DNA from: an uncultured Bacteroidales bacterium | GTDB taxonomy: Bacteria; Bacteroidota; Bacteroidia; Bacteroidales; F082 | Direction of reading: 5' to 3' | Assembly: GCA_937902805.1 (NCBI GenBank) | Contig: CALEMB010000038.1 | Span: forward strand, 1 to 32,608 | DNA length: 32,608 bases | In this document: positions 7,690 to 16,000 of the stretch, one piece after another | Layout: every line of letters begins with the position of its first letter | Numbering within the stretch: the first letter of the stretch is position 1 | Notes under the pieces: model-generated | Told to the model about the DNA's origin: nothing | Database searches by the model: none | Seen by the model: only the letters and a program-made list of their open reading frames with translations | Made by a program: the position numbers and the translations under genes

Positions 7690-8301
7690 ATGAACAAAGC
7701 AATGAAAATGTGGATGATGGCCGCCATCCTGATTTTTAGCGGCATTGGCATGGTTGGCTGCAATAACAAGTCCGCTAAGCAAGCCGAAAACGAGGCGCAA
7801 ACCGAAACAACCACTGAGACAGAAGCAGTGCCGACAAACACCTTCGATGCTGTTATCGACGACTATCTGGTGAACGAATTCGGCAAACAGTATGCTCAGG
7901 GCGATGTGTGCATCCCGTACGCCTTCTTGGTCTGCACCGACGATGGCAATCCGGATGACATCTTGGTATGGGGCGATTTCTGGGTCTTTAATTATGACAT
8001 GGTTGGCGACACGTTGAAGACGGTCTCTGGCGGCAACCATCCAGGACTGATGCACATGAAGAAGACCGCCAACGGTTACGCGGTGACGGCCTTCGACGCT
8101 GTGGAGGATGGCACAGGCAACCTGGAAAGCGCCAAGAGGATTTTCGGCGACAAGTTTGATTCCTATCAAGAAATCAGCAGTCTTCAAGAGAAACGTGAAG
8201 ACATGAGACTGAAATTCACCGCCGACTATGTGAAGGAACACGGCCTCTCAGCCACCATGCTCCAAGACTATGGCTGGCCCGCTGTGGCACTGCCGCAATG
8301 A
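7690..8301 (+). CDS. Hypothetical lipoprotein translationally coupled to ogt
   Basis: The protein is 203 residues from ATG 7690; an in-frame ATG at 7702 is also possible. A hydrophobic stretch ends in GMVGC, a lipobox, followed by NNKSAKQ and a Thr/Glu-rich linker. The folded part starts at NTFDAVIDDYLVNEFGKQYA and includes CIPYAFLVCTDDGNPDDILVWGDFWVFNY. It resembles unnamed Bacteroidota/Prevotella-type lipoproteins, and no catalytic motif was identified. Its stop overlaps the next start as ATGA at 8298-8301, so the two are read from one message. The pairing of an envelope lipoprotein with an alkylation-repair enzyme has no obvious functional explanation. Confidence 0.82.
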   Translation: MNKAMKMWMMAAILIFSGIGMVGCNNKSAKQAENEAQTETTTETEAVPTNTFDAVIDDYLVNEFGKQYAQGDVCIPYAFLVCTDDGNPDDILVWGDFWVFNYDMVGDTLKTVSGGNHPGLMHMKKTANGYAVTAFDAVEDGTGNLESAKRIFGDKFDSYQEISSLQEKREDMRLKFTADYVKEHGLSATMLQDYGWPAVALPQ

Positions 8302-8777
8302 CCTTCTTTACAGCACATTACAACTCGCCTTTGGGCGGCATGACCATGGCATCTGAAGGCCAAGGTCTCGCCGCCCTTTGGTTTGATGGGACGAGAGAGG
8401 AGGTCCGTTTTGCGGACAGGAAGTCCACAATGAAAGCGTTGCCCGTCTTCGAGGAGACCTGCCGCTGGCTTGACCTGTATTTCGCTGGTAAAAAGCCCGA
8501 TTTTATCCCGCCGCTGGCACCAAAAGGGACACCATTCCAACAACGGGTTTGGGATATTCTTCTCACCATACCCTACGGAAAGACAGTGTCATACGGTGAT
8601 ATTGCTCGTCGCATTTCTCCCACCATGTCGGCGCAAGCCGTAGGTGGGGCAGTGGGACGTAATCCTATCGGCATTATCATTCCTTGCCATCGTGTCATCG
8701 GTGCCGACGGATCGCTCACGGGCTATGGTGGCGGACTGGAGCGGAAACGTTGGATGCTGGAGATGGAAATGAAGTGA
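8298..8777 (+). CDS. ogt: Methylated-DNA--protein-cysteine S-methyltransferase
   Basis: This 159-residue enzyme repairs O6-alkylguanine by transferring the alkyl group to its own cysteine, a one-use reaction. The C-terminal DNA-binding domain is complete: FQQRVWDILLTIPYGKTVSYGDIA (about 80-103), the RNPIGIIIPCHRVIG active-site block with nucleophile Cys130, and GYGGGLERKRWML. The arginine finger lies in VGGAVGRNP. The short N-terminal ribonuclease-like domain is also present, giving a normal Ogt/MGMT length. The ATG at 8298 overlaps the upstream stop (ATGA), indicating translational coupling. The symbol follows the single-function Ogt class, since no Ada regulatory domain is fused. Confidence 0.95.
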   Translation: MTFFTAHYNSPLGGMTMASEGQGLAALWFDGTREEVRFADRKSTMKALPVFEETCRWLDLYFAGKKPDFIPPLAPKGTPFQQRVWDILLTIPYGKTVSYGDIARRISPTMSAQAVGGAVGRNPIGIIIPCHRVIGADGSLTGYGGGLERKRWMLEMEMK

Positions 8778-8784
8778 ATTTTAT

Positions 8785-8792
8785 TACCTTTG
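8785..8792 (+). promoter_or_regulatory. -7 box for the methyltransferase at 8808
   Basis: TACCTTTG is a perfect TAnnTTTG box 15 nt before ATG 8808. No convincing -33 TTTG sits at the expected distance. The TTG start at 8790 would lie inside the box and is rejected. Confidence 0.5.
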
Positions 8793-8807
8793 CCAAAAAT
8801 TTCAATC

Positions 8808-9977
8808 ATGTCTGAGAACCTTGAAAAATTCATGGACCGCGTGGCCGACGCTGCCGAGCAAAGCACCTTGGTGAAGATGACGCTGAGCAAGCCTGCCAAC
8901 AAGCACGACGAGTTGCGCAACATCTATGTGAAGCCTGTTCTAATCAAGGAGAAACGCCTCTTTGCCTTCACCTACCATTATGAGCGTCGCGACGAGGTGA
9001 AGAACTATGACGTTGCACAGATGCTTGACATTTTGAAGGAAATGTTGCCAACACACTTCCTCAATGCTGTGCTGTTCACTGTGAGCGAGGATGTCACTTT
9101 GCTGGTTTCAAGCAAGGGCAAGGCAACATTGCAGACCAAAAAGGTACAGGAATGCCGTGAGCAGAATCTCGAGCATGACAAGCAGAAAAACCGTCTCATC
9201 AATCCGGCTAATCCGTGGTGGTACCAACTTGGTCTGACCACACGTGAGGGCAAGGTAACTGCCGACATGCAGCACAAGTTCAAGCCAATCTACAAATATG
9301 CCGAAATTGTAGAGAGCCTCGTCAAGCCGATGAAGTTCGACGGCACCGTCCACATTGCCGACATGGGGGCAGGGAAGGGATACCTCACCTTCGCCCTTTA
9401 CGAGTTGCTGACACAAAGGCTGAACATGGATGTTGACATCAAAGGCGTAGAAATACGTCCTGACTTGGTGCTGAAAATCAATGAAATCATTAACTCCAAC
9501 CATTTGAAAGGTTTGGAGTTTGTAGAGAGAAGCATCCAGGATTTCCACCCAGAAAAACTGGATGTCTTGATTGCCCTTCATGCCTGCAACACTGCCACTG
9601 ACGATGCCATTGCTTCGGGCATTAGGGCAGGGGCGGAGTTGATAGTCTGCGCCCCATGCTGCCACAAGCAAATCAGGCAGGAGATGGAGCGCTCGGGCAA
9701 GGTCGATTTTATCACGCGCTACGGCATCTTCCTCGAACGCCAAGCCGTGATGATCACCGACACCATCCGCACCTTGATTTTGGAGTATTTCGGCTACAAG
9801 ACCCAAGTGATGGAGTTCATCGAGATGGAACACACGCCGAAGAATGTGCTGCTGGTGGGGCGGAAGACCTCGAAAAACGCGAAAGACCCGAAAATCTTGC
9901 AACAAATTGCCGTCTTGAAGCAACAATATGGCATTGAAAAACACTATCTTGAAGAAGCTTTGGACTTAAAAATCTAA
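8808..9977 (+). CDS. SAM-dependent methyltransferase, Methyltransf_32-like
   Basis: The protein is 389 residues from ATG 8808. The C-terminal half carries a class I methyltransferase core: VHIADMGAGKGYLTFALYEL (about 181-200, motif I), IKGVEIRPDL (motif II) and LDVLIALHACNTATDDAI (about 251-268). A cysteine-rich block, CAPCCHKQIRQE (281-292), follows. HACNTATDDA with CCHKQ is the signature I associate with Methyltransf_32 proteins, the group that includes METTL25/RRNAD1-like proteins. The N-terminal 150 residues look like a separate recognition domain ending in NPWWYQLGLTTREGKV. RNA, possibly rRNA, is the likely substrate by family analogy only. It directly follows ogt but has its own -7 box. 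Confidence 0.82.
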   Translation: MSENLEKFMDRVADAAEQSTLVKMTLSKPANKHDELRNIYVKPVLIKEKRLFAFTYHYERRDEVKNYDVAQMLDILKEMLPTHFLNAVLFTVSEDVTLLVSSKGKATLQTKKVQECREQNLEHDKQKNRLINPANPWWYQLGLTTREGKVTADMQHKFKPIYKYAEIVESLVKPMKFDGTVHIADMGAGKGYLTFALYELLTQRLNMDVDIKGVEIRPDLVLKINEIINSNHLKGLEFVERSIQDFHPEKLDVLIALHACNTATDDAIASGIRAGAELIVCAPCCHKQIRQEMERSGKVDFITRYGIFLERQAVMITDTIRTLILEYFGYKTQVMEFIEMEHTPKNVLLVGRKTSKNAKDPKILQQIAVLKQQYGIEKHYLEEALDLKI

Positions 9978-10005
9978 TTTTTTTCAAAAAAGCGTCAAGC
10001 ATTCG

Positions 10006-10023
10006 GAAATTATTCGTAATTTC
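10006..10023 (+). promoter_or_regulatory. Inverted repeat with TTCG loop upstream of ilvE
   Basis: GAAATTA (10006-10012), TTCG, TAATTTC (10017-10023): a perfect 7-bp AT-rich hairpin or dyad 51 bp before ilvE. The right arm overlaps a weak -7 candidate, TAATTTCG. It may be an operator, or part of a 3' end for the preceding gene; there is no T tract right after it. Confidence 0.4.
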
Positions 10024-10073
10024 GTGGACTTTTCGAAAACGACAGAATTTTTCAACTAAAAACATAAAACATC

Positions 10074-11099
10074 ATGCAAAACATCGATTGGGCAAATTTA
10101 ACATTCGGTTATTATCCAACGAATTACAATGTCCGCTGCTATTTCCGCAACGGTCAATGGGGCGAACTTGAAGTGACCTCCGAAACCAGTATCAACATCC
10201 ACATGGCCGCCACCTGCCTGCACTACGGTCAGGAGGCTTTTGAAGGTCTGAAGGCTTTCCGTGGCAAGGATGGCAAGGTGCGTATTTTCCGCCTCGACGA
10301 GAACGGCAAGCGTTTGCAGTCCTCATGCGACGGCATTATGATGGCCAAACTTCCTCTGGAGAAGTTCGAAGAAGCCATCATCAAGGTGGTGAAGCTCAAT
10401 TCCGAGTTCATTCCTCCTTATGAAACGGGAGCTTCTCTCTACATCCGTCCTATGCTGATTGGTATGGGCGCACAGGTGGGTGTGAAGCCTGCTTCCGAGT
10501 ATTTGTTCGTGGTCTTCGTGACCCCCGTCGGTCCTTACTTCAAGGGCGGCTTTATGGCCAACCCCTACGTCATCACGCGTAAGTACGACCGTTCGGCCCC
10601 GCTCGGCACGGGTATTTATAAGGTGGGTGGCAACTATGCCGCTTCCATGCGTGCCCACGTTGAGGCTTGCCACGGTGGCGAATATGCCTGCGAGTTCTAT
10701 CTCGATGCCAAGGAGAAGAAATACATCGATGAGGCTGGCGCTGCCAACTTCTTCGGTATCAAGAACAACACCTACATCACGCCTCAGTCGTCGTCCATCC
10801 TGCCTTCTATCACCAACAAGAGCCTCATCCAAATCGCTGAGAGCCTGGGTATGAAGGTCGAACGTCGTCCCATTGCCGAAGAGGAACTGTCCACTTTCGA
10901 AGAGGCTGGCGCATGCGGCACCGCTGCCGTCATCAGCCCCATCTCGCGTATCGACGACCCCGAAACGGGCAAGTCATACCAGTTTGGCGATGGCAAACCC
11001 GGTCCGTGGAGCGAGAAGCTTTACAACAAGCTCCGTGGCATCCAATACGGTACCGAGCCTGACGATTTCGGTTGGATTACCATTATCGAAGGCATCTAA
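10074..11099 (+). CDS. ilvE: Branched-chain amino acid aminotransferase
   Basis: PLP-dependent class IV aminotransferase, 341 residues, catalysing the last step of Val, Leu and Ile synthesis and the first of their breakdown. Visible motifs are CLHYGQEAFEGLKAFRG (about 48-64), SLYIRPMLIGMG (about 121-132), GTGIYKVGGNYAASMRA with the probable Schiff-base Lys183, YIDEAGAANFFGI (cofactor-binding Glu) and EEAGACGTAAVISPI. This is the long branch typical of Bacteroidota rather than the roughly 310-residue E. coli type. It is monocistronic, with a strong terminator downstream. A TTCG-looped dyad lies upstream, but no leader peptide rich in Ile, Val or Leu was seen. Confidence 0.96.
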   Translation: MQNIDWANLTFGYYPTNYNVRCYFRNGQWGELEVTSETSINIHMAATCLHYGQEAFEGLKAFRGKDGKVRIFRLDENGKRLQSSCDGIMMAKLPLEKFEEAIIKVVKLNSEFIPPYETGASLYIRPMLIGMGAQVGVKPASEYLFVVFVTPVGPYFKGGFMANPYVITRKYDRSAPLGTGIYKVGGNYAASMRAHVEACHGGEYACEFYLDAKEKKYIDEAGAANFFGIKNNTYITPQSSSILPSITNKSLIQIAESLGMKVERRPIAEEELSTFEEAGACGTAAVISPISRIDDPETGKSYQFGDGKPGPWSEKLYNKLRGIQYGTEPDDFGWITIIEGI

Positions 11100-11126
11100 T
11101 CAAGGCTCCGCTGGTAAAAAGAATGA

Positions 11127-11158
11127 AAAAAATGCGTCACAAAGTGGCGCATTTTTTT
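11127..11158 (+). terminator. Intrinsic terminator of ilvE
   Basis: The AATGCGTCAC arm (11131-11140) pairs with GTGGCGCATT (11144-11153), with one G-U wobble and an AAA loop. It is flanked by an A run and a seven-T run. The right flank comes within 10 nt of the next gene's -7 box. Confidence 0.92.
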
Positions 11159-11168
11159 GATTAATATG

Positions 11169-11176
11169 TATTTTTG
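11169..11176 (+). promoter_or_regulatory. -7 box for the Omp28-like gene
   Basis: TATTTTTG is a perfect TAnnTTTG box 39 nt before ATG 11216. No good -33 TTTG was found at the expected distance, and that region falls in the ilvE terminator. Confidence 0.55.
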
Positions 11177-11215
11177 TGGCGGAAAACGATAACAATCAAC
11201 ATAAAACATAGCACT

Positions 11216-13006
11216 ATGAAAAAACTTACTTTGGCCATTATGGCATTATTGGCTTTCTCTTTTTCGCTGAAAGCCCAGATGTATGTTTCTACAACACCAG
11301 CTCACCGAAATGTGATTCTTGAAGAGTTTACGGGGCGTAATTGTCAATATTGCCCTGATGGGCATGCCATTGCCAATCAAATATCGGCTGATAATCCGGG
11401 CCGTTTTTGGGCGATCAACGTTCATGCAGGAGGTTATGCCCCGACATCGTACCCTAATTTTAACACCACTGACGGAACGGCATTGGCGGGCGGTTTCTCA
11501 ATCGATGGCTATCCTACGGGTGTGGTCAACAGATCCACTCCAGCTGGACAGAGTCGTGGCGCATGGGAATCGCTTGCCAATCAACAGATGAATCAAGCGG
11601 CAGAGTGCAATGTTGCGGGCGTCGCCATTGTTAATCCTATGACGCGCTTGGCTACGATTACCGTCGAGGTGTATTATACTGGCAACAGTAGCGCTGACGA
11701 AAACTTCCTGACTGTCGCCATGTTGCAGGATAGCATCCTTGGGTCGCAATCGGGTGGCTCGACATGGAATCCCGATCAGATGATTGGCAACCAATATGTA
11801 CACATGCACATCCTCCGCGATGTAATTACCAGCACATGGGGCGACGCCATTGCACCTACCACGCAAGGCACGCTGATTACTAGGACCTACGAATACCAGA
11901 TTCCTGAAACGATCGGCAATCCTAATGGTGTTAATGTCGACTTCGACAACATCACTTTCCTCGCTTGGGTTTCCGAACGTTCACAAACTTATGAGGAGTT
12001 GTATCAAGGACAACATTATTATTATACCGCTACACGTCCCATTTTGAACGCATGTGAACTTGAATACATCCAAGGTGTCGATGAACCTATCTATCCTATC
12101 GTTGCAGGTGTTGAAATGGAAGGTTTGTATGAGTGCTCGCAGTCGAAAAAGGCAGACATCAGCATCCAAAACATTGGTACGTCAACCATCAACTCGATGA
12201 CCATTGCCATGCAGTATGGTGACGAGACTTACACTGAAAATTGGGAAGGTGAGCTCCCGCCCTTCTCCAGGGAAAGAATCGCTATTCCGGTGACGGCACC
12301 ATTCGGCATCAACGATTTGGTGATTTCAATTACGGAAGCCAACGGCGAGCCGTGCCCTTATACCTATACGGAAGCCATCAATTGCATAGAATGGTCTGAC
12401 CTTGAGATTGAAGGCGAACAGGAAACACTGAAACTGTTGCTGACCCAAGACAAGTTTGGCAATCAAATTACATGGTCGTTTACGACTGCCGATGGCACGG
12501 TCTTGGCTTCTGGAGGCCCTTATCCACTGTTGGCTGGTAATAATGCAACACAAATCCATGTTGAGAACGTTGTGGTCCCCGTTAACGAATGCGTGAGGTT
12601 CACCATCCGCGATTCCATGGGTGATGGTATTTGTTGCACCAGTGGCAATGGCTATTATATTGTTAGGGACAGCCACAACCACGTGCTCTTTGGAGACAGC
12701 AACAATGGTGACTTCGGCGCAGAGGTTTCCCATCTGCTCTCCGTCAAATCAACGGTGGGTGTCATCGAGAACGAACAATCGGTGAAAATCTATCCTAACC
12801 CGACCATGGGTGTGCTGAACATCGAAGGCGAAGACATGGCGAGTGTCGAGGTTTACAACACTGTCGGACAACGCATCATGATGCGTGAAGTTAACGGCAA
12901 TGCGGTGCAACTCAACACCGAAAGCCTCAGCAACGGACTCTACATCGTCCGCATCTATGCCAACGACGGCACCATGGAGAACCACACCTTCTCAGTGGCC
13001 CGTTAA
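11216..13006 (+). CDS. Omp28-like thioredoxin-fold protein with T9SS sorting domain
   Basis: The protein is 596 residues from ATG 11216, with signal peptide MKKLTLAIMALLAFSFSLKAQ. The first domain matches the Omp28-related outer-membrane family: NVILEEFTGRNCQYCPDGH (about 32-50) is a thioredoxin-like strand and helix with CxxC at 43-46, followed by GGFSIDGYPTGVVNRST, a cis-Pro-like loop. A beta-rich middle follows. A module at about 400-505 contains DSMGDGICCTSGNGYYIV, a calcium-site-like motif common in secreted Bacteroidota proteins. From about 523 (VKIYPNPTMGVLNI ... NGLYIVRIYANDG) it ends in a type A T9SS sorting domain. A redox or disulfide role on the cell surface is possible but unproven. 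It lies 59 bp upstream of a C10 peptidase with no promoter between, so the two are probably co-transcribed. Confidence 0.86.
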   Translation: MKKLTLAIMALLAFSFSLKAQMYVSTTPAHRNVILEEFTGRNCQYCPDGHAIANQISADNPGRFWAINVHAGGYAPTSYPNFNTTDGTALAGGFSIDGYPTGVVNRSTPAGQSRGAWESLANQQMNQAAECNVAGVAIVNPMTRLATITVEVYYTGNSSADENFLTVAMLQDSILGSQSGGSTWNPDQMIGNQYVHMHILRDVITSTWGDAIAPTTQGTLITRTYEYQIPETIGNPNGVNVDFDNITFLAWVSERSQTYEELYQGQHYYYTATRPILNACELEYIQGVDEPIYPIVAGVEMEGLYECSQSKKADISIQNIGTSTINSMTIAMQYGDETYTENWEGELPPFSRERIAIPVTAPFGINDLVISITEANGEPCPYTYTEAINCIEWSDLEIEGEQETLKLLLTQDKFGNQITWSFTTADGTVLASGGPYPLLAGNNATQIHVENVVVPVNECVRFTIRDSMGDGICCTSGNGYYIVRDSHNHVLFGDSNNGDFGAEVSHLLSVKSTVGVIENEQSVKIYPNPTMGVLNIEGEDMASVEVYNTVGQRIMMREVNGNAVQLNTESLSNGLYIVRIYANDGTMENHTFSVAR

Positions 13007-13065
13007 TCAGCCAACCGAACGAAACGAAAAAGAAGGTGTGTCAAAATGAAAATAAACTTCTCCTT

Positions 13066-16000
13066 ATGAAAAAGACAGCATTACTCCTTTGTTTATTGTT
13101 TGCGGCATTGTTTGTTGCAAATGCCAATCCTGTTGACCAGAATAGTGCCAAAGAAATCGGTGCTAAGTTTTTGACCGCTTCTGTCGGAATGAGAGCCTCT
13201 ACCGCTGATTTGACGCTTGCCAAGACCTACCGCATGGACAATGGTGATGCTGCTTTCTATGTGTTCAGCTCATTGAATGGCTTTGTCATCGTTTCCGCAC
13301 AGGATGTGGCGATGCCTATTCTCGGCTATTCCGACGAGGGCCCGTTCAATGTCGACGACATCCCCGAAAACATGGAATGGTGGCTGCAGGACTATGCCAA
13401 GCAGATACAGTTTGGAGTGGAGGGACAAAACGTTGATTTTGAAAAGACCGCAAAACAATGGGAGTTGGTGAAGGCGACAGGAAGGTTGAATGAAAACAGA
13501 ACCCGTAACGTTATCGTGTCGCCACTTTTGGGTGATATCACATGGAATCAAGACCGTTATTATAATAATCTTTGCCCAGAAACCAGCGCTCCGCTACTTG
13601 GTGATCATACATACGCTGGCTGTGTGGCCTGCGCCATGAGCCAGATTATGCGCAAATGGAATCATCCTGTCCAGGGGTACGGATCTCATCAATTGCCACC
13701 ATATAACAATCCTGATAATGTGTTGGATTTTAGCCAAACCACCTATGCTTGGGATAATATGCCAGTTGCATTGACTGATGTGAATGGCGATTTGTTGGAT
13801 GGAATCACAGAAGACCAAATCACTGCTGTGGCTACGCTGGTATTTCATGCGGGCGTGTCGGTTAACACAACATACAGTACAAGCGGCTCGTCGGCCGATG
13901 TGAGCAATCCTGAAGGCGCTTTAAAAAACAATTTCGGCTATTCCGATGAAATGGAGATGGAAGGCCTTTCCTTCCAAGAAGGGGGCGTCGCGATGTGGAA
14001 GGCCAAGCTTCGCTCAAGCCTCGACCATGGCTATCCTGTGTTTTATGGTGGCTCATCGTCGAGTGGTGCTCATGCGTTTGTGTGTGACGGCTATGATTCC
14101 AACGATTATTTCCATATCAACTGGGGCTATAGCGGTAACCAAAACAACTACTATGCAATTGGCGCATTGAACTATGGTTCTACGGGATATAACGCCCAGA
14201 ACTACGCCATTTTCAATATACACCCAAGCGGAACCACAACAACTCATGCTGTCACTTTGTCGCGTAATAATGAACACGGCACGGTGTCGGGTAGTGGTAC
14301 TTTCACTCACGGCACAAGTGTTACGGTTCACGCTGAAGCAACCACTAACGGCTACTATTTCTGTTATTGGACTGAAGACGGCGTGATTGTTTCTGAAAAT
14401 GCGGATTATACCTTCAACATCAAATACAATCGCAACCTTCAGGCTGTGTTCTTGGATGGTTTCCCAATTACTGTTGAAACCTCGAATGAAACAGCAGGCA
14501 CGGTTAATGGAGGTGGCACATACGGTTACAATGCCTCATGTACTTTAACGGCAACGCCCAATTCAGGTTATATCTTCGAAAACTGGACCAAGAACAATGA
14601 GATAGTGTCGTGCAATAATCCATACACATTCTCGGTTACAGGACCTGGCACTTACACGGCCCATTTCATTCCACTTGAAGGACAGTATGTTGGTGATAAT
14701 AATAATACAGCCAGCAATGCCATTCCAACTAATAGCTTATTTAAGTATTCCATAACAGAACAAATTTATACAGCGGCGGAACTTGGAGAGGCTGGAGACA
14801 TCAACAGTATAGCATTGTATAATGTCGGATATGGTAGTAATTTGAACGATATTACCCGTAATCTGGATATCTATATTAAGACCACTGATAAAACAGCATT
14901 TGCAAGCACAAGCGATTGGATTACTGAAATAGCACTGGAAGATTTGGTTTTCAACGGCTCAGTGACATTTGAGTACGGGACTTGGACAACCATAAATCTG
15001 GACAATACATTTGCCTATGACAGCACAAGTAATCTGGCTTTGATAATTGTTGATAGAACAGGAAGCACTGGGACCAGACATGAATTCAAAACGTTTGCTA
15101 CAAGTAATAATTCATCCTTATATAAAGCACAAGATACTGAATTCGATCCCAATAACATGTCGGGAGTTACTGGTTTAAGGGCAAAGCAAAAGAACAAGAT
15201 CATCGTCAACAAGAGTGAACACACGGGCGTTTATACTGTAAGTGCCTCCGTGAATCCGAGTGAATCAGGGTTTGTAACGGACGGCTCGGACAATACGTTT
15301 GTGTCTGCCTCGTTTAATGATGGTGCCGAATGCACTTTGAAAGCAAACCCGAATAGCAGCTATGTGTTCAGATACTGGACCAAGAACGGCAAAATCATGT
15401 CTTATGACGCTACTTATACCTTTACCGTAAAAAGCAATGTGTCGTTGGTGGCTGTTTTCGCTGCTCCGAGTACGGTGAGCGTTAGCATAAATCCAGATAA
15501 TTCCGGCACTGTGACAGGAGCGGGAGATTATACTTATGGCAGCACCTGCACTTTGACCGCCACGCCTGCCGAAGACTATGCGTTCAACAAATGGACGATA
15601 GGTGGTGAAACGGTCTCTATCAATGAGGCGTATTCGTTTACTGTGACAGAAGATGTGACCGTAGTGGCAAACTTTAGGGCAGCGAATATGATTGTGTTTG
15701 ATGATAATGAAGCCAAACGCATTTGCTTAGCAAACTGGGATGCCAATGGCGATGGGGAATTGAGTGTACAGGAAGCTGTTAATGTAACAGTTTTAGATGG
15801 TAGTATATCGCCTTACTTCAAATATAATACAAAGATTGAAACCTTCAATGAATTAAGGTTTTTTACAGGCCTTACTGCAATTGGAGTTTCGGCGTTTTCT
15901 GGTAGTAGTAGTAAATTTACCACCGTTACATTGCCAAATACAATCACTTCAATAGGCAATTATGCATTTTCGGCTTGTTCAAAACTTGTTTCGATAACAA

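Noticed and set aside
13036..13065. Upstream GTG start for the large C10 peptidase
   Set aside because: It adds a polar stretch in front of an otherwise perfect signal peptide beginning at 13066.
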